Assembly: GCA_937884085.1 (NCBI GenBank) | Contig: CAKZYD010000227.1 | Span: forward strand, 1 to 38,165 | Direction of reading: 5' to 3' | From: an uncultured Sphingomonadales bacterium | GTDB lineage: Bacteria > Pseudomonadota > Alphaproteobacteria > Sphingomonadales > CAKZYD01 | Length of the DNA: 38,165 nt | Shown here: positions 1 through 7,619 of the stretch, one piece after another | Layout of the letters: each line of letters opens with the position of its first letter | Position numbering within the stretch: the first letter of the stretch is position 1 | Program-made: the position numbers and the translations under genes | The notes under the pieces: model-generated | Database searches by the model: none | What the model saw: only the letters and a program-made list of their open reading frames with translations | What the model was told of the DNA's origin: nothing

Positions 1-1
1 C

Positions 2-604
2 ATCGGACTGACTGGGTCCATTGCCATGGGAAAATCCACTGCCGCAGCCATGCTGCGCCGGCTCGGCCTCGCCGTGTTCGATGCGGATGCCAGCGTGCAC
101 AGTCTGATGGGGCCTAAAGGCGCCGCTTTGCCTGCTTTGGCGCAGTTGTTTCCAGGTGCAGTCGGACCGCGAGGACTGGACCGCCAAGCCGTTGGCGCCC
201 AGGTTTTTGCAAGCCCAGAGAAAAAGGCGGCCCTTGAAGCGCTGTTGCACCCCATGGTGCGGCGCTTGCAGAAGGGGTTCTTAGATCGCCAGCGCCGCAA
301 GCGGGCCCCCTTTGTTGTGCTGGATATTCCGCTCCTGTTCGAGACGGGGGGCCATCGGCGCTGTGACCATGTGTTGGTCGTCTCCGCGCCAGCGTTCTTG
401 CAGCGCCAGCGCGCTCTAGCGCGTCCGGGCATGACATCGCAGAAGTTTGATGACATCCTCAGCAATCAAATGCCCGATTATAAAAAGCGACGCTATGCCG
501 ATACTGTGATCCCCACAGGTCTTGGCAAAGCCGTCACTTACCGGGCTTTGAAAAAAGCTCTCTTCACGCTCCAGCGCGCCAAAAAGAAGGACCCAAATGG
601 CTAA
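2..604 (+). CDS. coaE: Dephospho-CoA kinase, 5' end outside the window
   Basis: CoaE catalyses the last step of coenzyme A synthesis, the ATP-dependent phosphorylation of dephospho-CoA in the cytoplasm. The track starts this ORF at an ATG at 26, but that methionine lies inside the P-loop: the same frame upstream reads IGLTGSIAMGKST, the expected N-terminal Walker A motif. The true start is therefore just left of the window. The conserved FDAD segment follows at the second strand, then LHPMVR and the DIPLLFE motif of the family. About 200 visible residues match a normal CoaE of roughly 200 residues, so only the first few are missing. It overlaps dnaQ by 8 bases, which suggests translational coupling; coaE-dnaQ is a known alphaproteobacterial pair. 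Confidence 0.95.
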   Translation: MGLTGSIAMGKSTAAAMLRRLGLAVFDADASVHSLMGPKGAALPALAQLFPGAVGPRGLDRQAVGAQVFASPEKKAALEALLHPMVRRLQKGFLDRQRRKRAPFVVLDIPLLFETGGHRRCDHVLVVSAPAFLQRQRALARPGMTSQKFDDILSNQMPDYKKRRYADTVIPTGLGKAVTYRALKKALFTLQRAKKKDPNG

Positions 605-1301
605 AATAGAGATCGTATTTGATACCGAAACCACGGGTGTGAAAGTGGACGAAGGGCACCGTGTGGTTGAGATTGGCTGTGTTGAGCTCGATAATCTGAT
701 TCCCACCGGGCGGACCTTCCACTGCTATATAAATCCCGAACGAGACATGCCGCTTGGTGCCTTTGAAATCCACGGGCTTTCGACCGAATTTCTGTCTGAT
801 AAGCCGACTTTTGCGCAAATAGCGGACGACTTCCTGGCCTTTATCGCAGACGCGGGTCTGGTGGCGCATAATGCTGACTTTGACTTTGGCTTTATCAACG
901 CCGAACTCGATAATATTGGCCGGCCGCCGATATCAAATTCTCGCAAAGTTGACAGTTGGCGCATGGCTCAGCGCCTCTTTCCAGGCCAAGCATCTAGCCT
1001 TGATGCGCTCTGCCGCCGCTTTGAGATTGATCTCAGCGCGCGCACGAAACACGGCGCCTTACTCGACGCCGAACTCCTTGCAGAAGTCTATTTGAACCTC
1101 AAAGGGGGGCGTCAAACGCGCCTTGACCTTGGGTCAAACCTGGCCGGTGGTGCGTCTGATCAGGTGATTTCAATTCACAAAAAGCGCCAGTCGATCACGG
1201 CGCGTGAGCATCACCTTTGCCCACAGGAACGCGCCCGCCATGAGGCATTTGTAAGCGAAATGCCCAACGCTTTGTGGGCTCGCTATGACGTGGCTGAGTA
1301 A
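597..1301 (+). CDS. dnaQ: DNA polymerase III epsilon subunit (proofreading 3'-5' exonuclease)
   Basis: This is the proofreading exonuclease of the replicative polymerase. All DEDDh-family motifs are visible: Exo I as FDTETTG near residue 8, Exo II as HNADFDFGFI near residue 92, and Exo III epsilon with catalytic His and Asp in HGALLDAELLAEVYL near residue 152. The length of 234 residues is normal, and the C-terminal tail after residue 180 would hold the part that binds the polymerase alpha subunit. The ATG lies within the last codons of coaE, so the two genes are probably co-translated. It ends 6 bases from the convergent secB stop, with no obvious hairpin terminator between them. Confidence 0.95.
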   Translation: MAKIEIVFDTETTGVKVDEGHRVVEIGCVELDNLIPTGRTFHCYINPERDMPLGAFEIHGLSTEFLSDKPTFAQIADDFLAFIADAGLVAHNADFDFGFINAELDNIGRPPISNSRKVDSWRMAQRLFPGQASSLDALCRRFEIDLSARTKHGALLDAELLAEVYLNLKGGRQTRLDLGSNLAGGASDQVISIHKKRQSITAREHHLCPQERARHEAFVSEMPNALWARYDVAE

Positions 1302-1307
1302 GCTGAT

Positions 1308-1898
1308 TTAGGCGTTGGGTTGGACTGGGTTACTGGCGCTTGCACCTTGTTCAACGCGCTGCCGATAAAGAGCGGCAAAATCGAGCGGCTCAAGTGTGAG
1401 GGGTGGATAGCCGCCGTCCCGCACGGCATCAGACAAGATGCGCCTAGCAAATGGGAACAGCAGACGCGGCGCTTCAACCAACAAAAACGGCTGCATCATG
1501 TCTTCTGGAAGATTGCGCAACTGAAACAAGCCAGCAAAAACCAGTTCGACCATGTAGACGGGCTGACCATTGGCGGTCGATTTCGCTTCAAGCTTCAACT
1601 CAACTTCATAGGCATCTTCGGCCACCTGCCGACCGGCGACATTCACACCAATGTTGATGTCTGGCTTTGCATCTTGCAGCGCTTGATAGATCTGCGGCGC
1701 ACTTGGATTTTCGAAACTCAAATCTTTGATATATTGTGCCAATAGCCCAGCTTGTGGTTGCGCATCACCTTGTGCCTCACCATTGCCGGTATTGAATTCG
1801 ATTTGCGGCCCGTCATTACCCGCTCCGTCGAAAGCGTCGGCGCTTAAATCGACAGGGCTTGCGCCATTGCCATCCCCATTGTCTTTTTCGTCAGCCAC
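1308..1898 (-). CDS. secB: Protein-export chaperone SecB
   Basis: SecB is a cytosolic tetrameric chaperone that keeps precursor proteins unfolded and hands them to SecA. The core begins near residue 50 with AQYIKDLSFENPSAP, followed by the conserved NIGVNV and YEVELKLEA strands and a C-terminal half with PRLLFPFARRI and GGYPPLTLEPLDF, all SecB signatures. At 196 residues it is longer than the usual 150-170. The extra length is an acidic, Gly/Asn-rich N-terminal stretch of about 45 residues, which looks disordered. The short Gln/Ala tail is common in alphaproteobacterial SecB. It is transcribed towards dnaQ. A shorter start is possible, but the only convincing methionine is the one used here. 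Confidence 0.93.
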   Translation of the reverse strand: MADEKDNGDGNGASPVDLSADAFDGAGNDGPQIEFNTGNGEAQGDAQPQAGLLAQYIKDLSFENPSAPQIYQALQDAKPDINIGVNVAGRQVAEDAYEVELKLEAKSTANGQPVYMVELVFAGLFQLRNLPEDMMQPFLLVEAPRLLFPFARRILSDAVRDGGYPPLTLEPLDFAALYRQRVEQGASASNPVQPNA

Positions 1899-2134
1899 GC
1901 CTTGGACCCTCTTCTTAACGCGTTTTATACGGGCGGGTCGCTATCATCTCTATCGCGTAAACACAAGGCTCTGCCCAGTTGCCCTTGGCTGGTTTTATCT
2001 TAGATGAATGCGCTAAACGCGCGCGGCCAGCTTGCACATGGCCAGCCCACTGTTTATCTAGTCAACAGACGCGGGCAATTGGTCTGCTATGGAAGATGAA
2101 ATGATATGCTTACCATGCAAGATGGGATTGGCGG

Positions 2135-2788
2135 ATGGACATGATTGAAATCATTATCTTCGCCATGATTGCTGCTTTTGTTGCTTTACGGCTGTTCAGT
2201 GTGCTTGGGCGTCGACCTGAAGAAGATACGGCGCCGCGCCCTTTGCCCGTGGACCCCGATATGGGCAGTCCGTCTGATGTTGCGCGTGTAGAAGAGGATG
2301 CCGTTGATCCCTTGGCAGATCTTGAAGATGCTGCTGTACGCGCCGGGCTTGAAGCCATCGGTGAAGCGGATCGCAGCTTCGATTATCGCAGTTTCAAAGA
2401 AGGTTCCGTTGCCGCTTATGAGATGATCCTAGAAGGCTTTTGGCGCGGCGAACGCGCAACATACGAGCCTTATGTGTCCAAAGACATCGCCTCCGACTTT
2501 AACGCCGCCCTTGCGCAGCGTGAGAAAGATGGCCTGATCGTCGAAAACCGCTTGATCGATTTGGACAAAGTTGAACCTGTTGAAGCGCAACTTGATGGTA
2601 AGACCGCCGAAATCACAATGGCCTTCATCGCCAATATCATGGCTGTTACGAAAAACAGTGATGGTGAAGTGGTCGATGGCTCGCTGAGCGAGACCTATCA
2701 AACCAGAGATCGGTGGACATTTGCACGCAAAACCAACGCGCGCGATCCAAATTGGACAGTGATCGCAACCGAAAGCGAAGAAGACTAG
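2135..2788 (+). CDS. Tim44/TimA-domain membrane-anchored protein
   Basis: The protein starts with one hydrophobic segment (residues about 3-20, IEIIIFAMIAAFVALRLF), followed by an Arg-rich turn and a low-complexity acidic/Pro linker. The C-terminal half (residues about 85-210) has the pattern of the Tim44-like domain, including GFWRGE and a run of beta strands ending DRWTFAR. Alphaproteobacterial members sit in the inner membrane next to secB and are related to the mitochondrial import subunit Tim44. Their bacterial role is not settled; membrane protein handling is a fair inference from the family. A GGCGG-containing stretch precedes the ATG closely, and an ATG two codons later is an alternative start. 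In related genomes I would expect mltA to follow, but here the Smr gene is 60 bases downstream. Confidence 0.85.
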   Translation: MDMIEIIIFAMIAAFVALRLFSVLGRRPEEDTAPRPLPVDPDMGSPSDVARVEEDAVDPLADLEDAAVRAGLEAIGEADRSFDYRSFKEGSVAAYEMILEGFWRGERATYEPYVSKDIASDFNAALAQREKDGLIVENRLIDLDKVEPVEAQLDGKTAEITMAFIANIMAVTKNSDGEVVDGSLSETYQTRDRWTFARKTNARDPNWTVIATESEED

Positions 2789-2848
2789 GTTTCCGCCTCA
2801 GGATTGCGGCAGTGGGGGATGCAAGCCTGAAGATCAGCAGGTGATGCC

Positions 2849-3403
2849 ATGACTGGACGCAAGACGAAGGCTCCAATCGATCCAGATCGCGCGCTTTGGG
2901 ACAGCGTTACACGCGATGTCACCCCGCTCAATCGTCCTAAGGCGGCACCAAAAGCCCCCATAAGCACGCCCCGCACGGCTAATGCGCAACCAGGTCGGCG
3001 CCTTGATGACGTCTCTCCTACGCGCGCGATTGGGCCTTTGTTAGAGCAGCCGCTTGACCGCAGTTGGCAAAAGCGATTTCGGCGCGGTCGCACGGAAGTC
3101 GACCGGACCATCGACTTGCACGGTCTCACCCAGACTAAAGCCCATAACGCCCTGACCAAGACCCTAGCGGCTGCCGTGCGCGCCGATGAGCGTATCGTTC
3201 TGGTCATCACGGGGAAAGGCGCGCCAAAAACGGCCGACGCTGCGGCCAGCAATCAACCGAGAGGCGTTTTGCGAAACATGCTGCCCCATTGGATTGAGGC
3301 AGGACCCTATGCGGGCCATGTCATCGCCATAAGGCCGGCGCATCCCGTCCATGGCGGATCAGGGGCATTTTACGTGCTGCTCAGGCGCAAGCGGGCGGCG
3401 TGA
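2849..3403 (+). CDS. Smr/MutS2-type domain protein
   Basis: A 184-residue protein with a charged, low-complexity N-terminal third and an Smr domain from about residue 85 to the end. The domain hallmarks are present: TIDLHGLTQTKAHNAL, where DLHG is the conserved entry motif, LVITGKG, and the closing HPVHGGSGAFYVLLRRKR. Stand-alone Smr proteins are thought to be nucleases or nucleic-acid-binding proteins, and the exact role is usually unknown. The gene follows the Tim44-like gene with a short gap and probably shares its transcript. Its last 23 bases overlap the convergent tag gene. Confidence 0.88.
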   Translation: MTGRKTKAPIDPDRALWDSVTRDVTPLNRPKAAPKAPISTPRTANAQPGRRLDDVSPTRAIGPLLEQPLDRSWQKRFRRGRTEVDRTIDLHGLTQTKAHNALTKTLAAAVRADERIVLVITGKGAPKTADAAASNQPRGVLRNMLPHWIEAGPYAGHVIAIRPAHPVHGGSGAFYVLLRRKRAA

Positions 3404-4067
3404 AGGCAGCGCGGGCTGCGGCCACAGCCTCTCGCATATGGCAACCTTCCAAATGGTCGTTGACCAGTCCCATGGCCTGCATAAAGGCATAGCAGGTCGT
3501 CGGCCCTACAAAGCGCCAGCCGCGCGTCTTCAAGTCTTTTGACAGTCTTTCTGAGGTTTCGGTCTTGCCAAGCCGCCTCAGTGTAGCGTGGTCAAACACC
3601 GTCGGCCGCTCTCTCTCCGGTGGTTCGAAGTTCCAAAAATAGGCCGCCAAAGAGCCCTTCTCATCAACGAGGTCGCACGCACGCACAGCATTGTTGATCG
3701 TACTTTCAATCTTGCCGCGATGGCGGATGATGCCTGCGTTCTGGACGAGCCGTTCCACATCTCCTCTATCGAACCGGGCGACAGTTTCGAAGTCAAAGTC
3801 AGCAAAGGCCCTGCGAAAATTATCGCGCTTTCGCAAGATAGTGAGCCAGGACAGGCCGGACTGAAATCCCTCCAAGCAGATTTTTTCAAACAGCCGTTTA
3901 TCGTCTGCGACAGGAAAGCCCCATTCGGTATCATGATAGGAAATGTATTGCGCATCATTCCCGGGCCACCAGCACCGCATCACATCATCATCGCCGCAAA
4001 TAAGGCCGTCTAAAGCACCTGACGTCGTCACCCTAAACCCTTCGCCTTGCGTCTTGAAACGGGCCAA
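3381..4067 (-). CDS. tag: DNA-3-methyladenine glycosylase I
   Basis: This is a base-excision repair enzyme that removes 3-methyladenine from alkylated DNA. The Tag core is unmistakable: RCWWPGNDAQYISYHDTEWG, KICLEGFQSGLSWLTIL, NAGIIRHRGKI, WRFVGPTTCYAFMQAMG and GLVNDHLEGC. Zinc-ligand type Cys and His residues are kept at both ends of the domain. The track start at 4067 is a TTG. A later ATG at 3980 would begin directly at MRCWW as in E. coli Tag, while several alphaproteobacterial homologues carry a short GLI-type leader like the one seen here, so the start is uncertain. It converges on smr with a 23-base overlap. The other alkylation-repair gene of the window, ada, is 20 kb away. Confidence 0.93.
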   Translation of the reverse strand: MARFKTQGEGFRVTTSGALDGLICGDDDVMRCWWPGNDAQYISYHDTEWGFPVADDKRLFEKICLEGFQSGLSWLTILRKRDNFRRAFADFDFETVARFDRGDVERLVQNAGIIRHRGKIESTINNAVRACDLVDEKGSLAAYFWNFEPPERERPTVFDHATLRRLGKTETSERLSKDLKTRGWRFVGPTTCYAFMQAMGLVNDHLEGCHMREAVAAARAAFTPPACA

Positions 4068-4174
4068 GAAAAGTGCTTGTCTCTAAGCCCCGTGGCCAAC
4101 GATTGTCACAATCCATCAATACCAGAGTACCCATCGCCAAGCGCCATCTCTATGTCTGTTCTTATGGAGTGTCT

Positions 4175-4741
4175 ATGAAATCGAAAGTCTTAATCGCTAG
4201 TCTCTGTATTTTCGCCTCGTCTTGTGGCAGCGACGACCCCATCACCATTGAAGAAATCTCCGAAGAGCCGGATCGCAAAGATATTGCCATGCTGTGTGAC
4301 TTGTTTCGTGAGCGGAGTAAAAACGCCCCGGACAAAATTGCAGAAGGCGGCTTTCAAGACTTAGTTCGTCTTGGCGTGAGTGAAAAAGGCATCAAAAAAG
4401 CCGCTGCCGCCCGGAAGAAAGGCCGCGCAGCTTATGTTGAAGGCATTTCCGAGTGCTGCAAAGCCTTCAATAAAGAGGTGAAAGACCTCGATGATACGCA
4501 GATAGCCTATGTCTATGCTGATTTGGTATTATCCGGCATCACATCCGATATGTTGACCCCCGCGCAGCAGCGAGACGCCCGAGCTTTAAGGGAATATGCC
4601 GAAGACAATATGACCCGCCCCGCAAGCAACACGGCCTATGACGTACGCACCAGTCTTCCAAAATGTACAAAGGAATTTCGAGACGCGGCCTCTCGTGAAA
4701 CCACCGAAGCCATTCGCCAAATTGTCGATGACTATAGGTAG
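4175..4741 (+). CDS. Small secreted lipoprotein of unknown function
   Basis: I do not recognise a family. The track starts at 4073, but the ATG at 4175 is preceded by GGAGT at good spacing and begins a classic lipoprotein signal: MKSKVLIASLCIFASSCGS, with a lipobox ASSC and the modified Cys near residue 16. The residue after Cys is Gly, which gives no strong inner-membrane retention signal. The mature part of about 170 residues is charged and mostly helical in appearance, with further cysteines (MLCDLF, ECCKAF, LPKCTKEF) that could pair in the periplasm. It ends 7 bases from the convergent amn gene and starts divergently from tag, so it is probably a single-gene transcript. Confidence 0.72.
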   Translation: MKSKVLIASLCIFASSCGSDDPITIEEISEEPDRKDIAMLCDLFRERSKNAPDKIAEGGFQDLVRLGVSEKGIKKAAAARKKGRAAYVEGISECCKAFNKEVKDLDDTQIAYVYADLVLSGITSDMLTPAQQRDARALREYAEDNMTRPASNTAYDVRTSLPKCTKEFRDAASRETTEAIRQIVDDYR

Positions 4742-4748
4742 CCCTTTG

Positions 4749-6215
4749 CTATCGAAAAGCGGGCTCGTCAAAACTGCGCAATTTGCGTGAGTGCAGCGAG
4801 CCTTCAAGCGCGTCCTCTCGCAGCAAGTCAAGCGTTCGTAGCCCAATCTGTAAATGCTGGCTCACGCTCTCTTCGTAGAATTTGTCCGCCATGCCGGGCA
4901 GTTTGATTTCGCCATGAAGCGGCCGGTCGGATACGCATAGAAGGGTGCCGTAGGGGACCCGGAAGCGATAGCCATTGGCTGCAATCGTGGCTGATTCCAT
5001 ATCAATGGCAATGGCGCGGGACTGGTTGAACCGCGCGGCGAGCTCATGATAGCGCAGCTCCCAATTGCGGTCGTCCGTGGTGACGACGGTTCCGGTGCGC
5101 AGCCGTTGCTTTAGGGTGTGACCGGGCAAATGCGTGATGTCTGAAACTGCTTCGCTTAAGGCGACTTGGACTTCCGCGAGCGTCGGCAACGGAATGGCTA
5201 CTGGCAGGGCGTCATCGAGCACATGATCATCGCGCAAATAGGCATGGGCCAATACATAATCGCCAAGCCGTTGAGATCCGCGCAAGCCGCCGCAATGGCC
5301 GATCATGATCCACACATGGGCCCGTAAGACCGCCAGATGATCGGTGATGGTTTTGGCATTGGACGGGCCGACGCCGATGTTGACCAGGGTGACGCCCATG
5401 CCATCTTCGCGCATCAGATGATAGGCCGGCATTTGCGGCAGTTTTTTTAACGGCGGCGTGTCTGGCGAGGCATCTTTTCGATGGATGCGACCGCCCGGTT
5501 CTACAAAGGCGCTATATCCGCCCTGTGCCACTTGCGCATGCGCATAGTCAGCAAATTCATCGACATAGCGCTGATAATTGGTGAACAGTACAAAGCTCTG
5601 AAAATGAGCTGGGTCGGTTCCTGTGTAGTGGCGAAGGCGGTGCAGCGAATAGTCAATGCGTGGGCCGGAAAACAAGCTCAGGGGATAGAGCCCATCGCGC
5701 TTTAAGACGGCTTTCCCATCGACGATATCATCGTTGGTGGCCGCCAGATTCGGCATTGTGAAATAGCGCTTAGCCTCCTGACGAAGCTGCGCGTCAAGGC
5801 CGGAGGAGGCCCGTTCAACGGCAAAGCTTAGCGGGATTTCTACATCGCTTTGCCCCACATAAAACCGCGCCTTATGATTGGTTTTCAAAAGCGCCAGTTG
5901 CTCGATCAAATAAGACTTAAATAAATCCGGCGCCGTAATGGTGGTTGCATGAAAGCCTGCATGGGCCACCTTTCCATAGCTTAGCTGGGAAGATGTGGCG
6001 ATGTCTGCGCTGGCGATCTCAATGGCCAGATATGGGTAAACTGCATGACAGCGCCCTGGCAGACTTTTGCTTTCAGAGAAGCGCTCAAAGTCGCCTATGA
6101 TCGTTTGCGTTGCCGCTTCATAGAGCGAGGATAGCCGCTCAAAGGTTGCTTGCGGTGTGTCGCACAGCTGAAGGTCCGAAGCTGGCAGGTCGTCTAGCAT
6201 CTTCCACATGGACAT
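4749..6215 (-). CDS. amn: AMP nucleosidase
   Basis: Amn hydrolyses AMP to adenine and ribose 5-phosphate and is a cytoplasmic adenylate-balancing enzyme. The 488-residue length is nearly the same as the E. coli enzyme (484), and long blocks match it from memory: FTNYQRYVDEF, TLVNIGVGPSNAKTITDHLA, MIGHCGGLR, RLRTGTVVTTDDRNWELRY, AIDMESATIAANGYRFRVPYG and the C-terminal HSRKLRSFDEPAFR. The N-terminal regulatory domain (residues about 1-180) precedes the PNP/UDP-type catalytic domain. It lies 3 bases downstream of the nucleoside transporter on the same strand, so it is almost certainly in one operon with nupC and probably deoC. The free adenine produced would need a phosphoribosyltransferase or adenine deaminase to be reused. 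Confidence 0.96.
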   Translation of the reverse strand: MSMWKMLDDLPASDLQLCDTPQATFERLSSLYEAATQTIIGDFERFSESKSLPGRCHAVYPYLAIEIASADIATSSQLSYGKVAHAGFHATTITAPDLFKSYLIEQLALLKTNHKARFYVGQSDVEIPLSFAVERASSGLDAQLRQEAKRYFTMPNLAATNDDIVDGKAVLKRDGLYPLSLFSGPRIDYSLHRLRHYTGTDPAHFQSFVLFTNYQRYVDEFADYAHAQVAQGGYSAFVEPGGRIHRKDASPDTPPLKKLPQMPAYHLMREDGMGVTLVNIGVGPSNAKTITDHLAVLRAHVWIMIGHCGGLRGSQRLGDYVLAHAYLRDDHVLDDALPVAIPLPTLAEVQVALSEAVSDITHLPGHTLKQRLRTGTVVTTDDRNWELRYHELAARFNQSRAIAIDMESATIAANGYRFRVPYGTLLCVSDRPLHGEIKLPGMADKFYEESVSQHLQIGLRTLDLLREDALEGSLHSRKLRSFDEPAFR

Positions 6216-6218
6216 CTT

Positions 6219-7451
6219 TTAGAGGGAAAGCAGCACACTCGCAATTGCTGCGCTCATCAGGTTGCATAGCGCGCCTGCTAGGACCGCCTTCAGGCCAAGG
6301 CGGCTAATTTCAGCCTTGCGGGCCGGTACCATGGTCCCTAACCCGCCCAGCACAATGGCAATCGCGGCGAGATTGGCAAAGCCGCATAGCGCGAAAATCG
6401 CAATGGTCCGACTGTCTGGGCTAAGCGGCTGTTCCAAGCTGACGAGTTTGGCGAAGGCAATGACCTCGTTCAATATCACCTTCTGGCCAAGCAAATTGCC
6501 GACCACGGTGGCTTCTTCCCAAGGAATACCAATGAGGAAGGCGATGGGCGCAAAGAGCCAGCCTAAAATGGTCTCCAGCGATACCCCATCAAGACCAATA
6601 AGGCCGGTCAGGCCCCCAACGATGCCGTTCAGCATGCTTAGGAGCGCTGTAAAAGCCAGCAGCATAGCGCCCACGGCGACGGCGACGCGGACGCCTGCCA
6701 TGGCCCCATCCGCGGCTGCCTCGAGCACATTTACGGGGCGATTTTCTGCGTCCATCGCTTCAATGGGCAATCGTTCGTCCTCCGAAACCAGATCGCCGGG
6801 CGCATCCGGCACTAAAATTTTGGACATGAGGAGCCCACCGGGCGCTGCCATGAAGGCTGCCGCCACAAGCGATTCGACGGAGTCTGCGCCCAATATGGCA
6901 GCATAGGCGATCAGCGTGGCCCCAGCCGTCGTTGACAGGCCAACGCCCATGATCGTGAAGAGCTGCGCCCGTGTCAGGGTTGAGAGATAGGGCCGGATGA
7001 CCAGTGGGGCTTCCACCATCCCGACAAAGATGTTGGCTGAGGCGCACAGGCTTTCGACCCGGCTAATCCCAATCACCCGCCGCAGCGCTCCGCCAATGGT
7101 GATGACGATGAGCTGCATGATCCGCAGGTGATAGAGCACAGCCACGAGTGAGGAGACGAAGATAATGGCTGGCAGTACTTTTAGGGCCAGGACAAAGCCA
7201 ATACCGCTTTCGTCAGCCAGCGGCCCAAACAGGAAATCGATGCCCACATTGGCATAATCGACAATCGATTGAACGCCGCCGGCTGCCCCCGTGAGCATGG
7301 ATTTGCCAGCCGGAACGACCAGTACCAAGGCGGCAAAGGCCGCCTGAAAGGCAAAAGCCGTCAACACCACCCGGGGGCTGATGTCTTTACGCCGTTCTGA
7401 AAACAAAACCGCGATTGCGACCAGTACCACGATACCAAGGAGGCCAATCAT
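6219..7451 (-). CDS. nupC: Concentrative nucleoside transporter (NupC/CNT family)
   Basis: An inner-membrane, cation-coupled nucleoside importer of 410 residues, normal for bacterial CNTs. The sequence is hydrophobic throughout, with about ten candidate membrane segments. The CNT core motifs are present: GFVLALKVLPAIIFVSSL, ANIFVGMVEAPLVIRPYL (the substrate-binding helix hairpin) and the C-terminal ALCGFANLAAIAIVLGGLG, which matches the family signature CGFAN. It sits between the ALDH16 gene upstream, separated by 168 bases holding two inverted hairpin repeats, and amn, 3 bases downstream. Given the neighbours, purine (deoxy)nucleosides are the likely cargo, but CNT selectivity cannot be read from these motifs alone. 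Confidence 0.93.
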   Translation of the reverse strand: MIGLLGIVVLVAIAVLFSERRKDISPRVVLTAFAFQAAFAALVLVVPAGKSMLTGAAGGVQSIVDYANVGIDFLFGPLADESGIGFVLALKVLPAIIFVSSLVAVLYHLRIMQLIVITIGGALRRVIGISRVESLCASANIFVGMVEAPLVIRPYLSTLTRAQLFTIMGVGLSTTAGATLIAYAAILGADSVESLVAAAFMAAPGGLLMSKILVPDAPGDLVSEDERLPIEAMDAENRPVNVLEAAADGAMAGVRVAVAVGAMLLAFTALLSMLNGIVGGLTGLIGLDGVSLETILGWLFAPIAFLIGIPWEEATVVGNLLGQKVILNEVIAFAKLVSLEQPLSPDSRTIAIFALCGFANLAAIAIVLGGLGTMVPARKAEISRLGLKAVLAGALCNLMSAAIASVLLSL

Positions 7452-7482
7452 GAAAAGGCGCTGGCCTCATCAAACTCATTTT

Positions 7483-7599
7483 CCCTCCCCCGCTCTGGGG
7501 GAGGGCTAGGGAGGGGGTTCTCTAAAGTTCGGTATACCGCAACTAAGGTCCAGGTAGGCGCAGACCCCCTCCTAAATCCTCCCCCAGAACGGGGGAGGA
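7483..7599. repeat. Pair of inverted REP-like hairpin repeats inside the deoC-nupC operon
   Basis: The spacer between the ALDH16 and nupC genes holds two 36-base copies of one element in opposite orientation, at 7483-7518 and 7564-7599. Each copy contains a GC-rich hairpin: CCCTCCCCC with loop GCTCT and GGGGGAGGG in the first, CCTCCCCC with loop AGAAC and GGGGGAGG in the second. Copy two is close to the reverse complement of copy one, with only a few mismatches. This is the layout of bacterial REP/BIME elements. They could act as mRNA-stabilising or attenuating structures between the two genes. No T-run follows either hairpin, so a simple intrinsic terminator is unlikely. Confidence 0.8.
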
Positions 7600-7619
7600 C
7601 TTTGTTTTCTAGAAGCCAA

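Noticed and set aside
26-604. ATG at 26 as the start of coaE
   Set aside because: It lies inside the P-loop; the frame continues to the left edge with IGLTGSIA, so the gene is cut by the window.
1899-2134. Small RNA or tRNA in the secB/Tim44 spacer
   Set aside because: No cloverleaf, hairpin with T-run or strong promoter pair was recognised in these 236 bases; it probably only holds the two divergent promoters.
7483-7599. CRISPR array or intrinsic terminator
   Set aside because: There are only two copies, in inverted order, with no spacers of equal size and no T-run.
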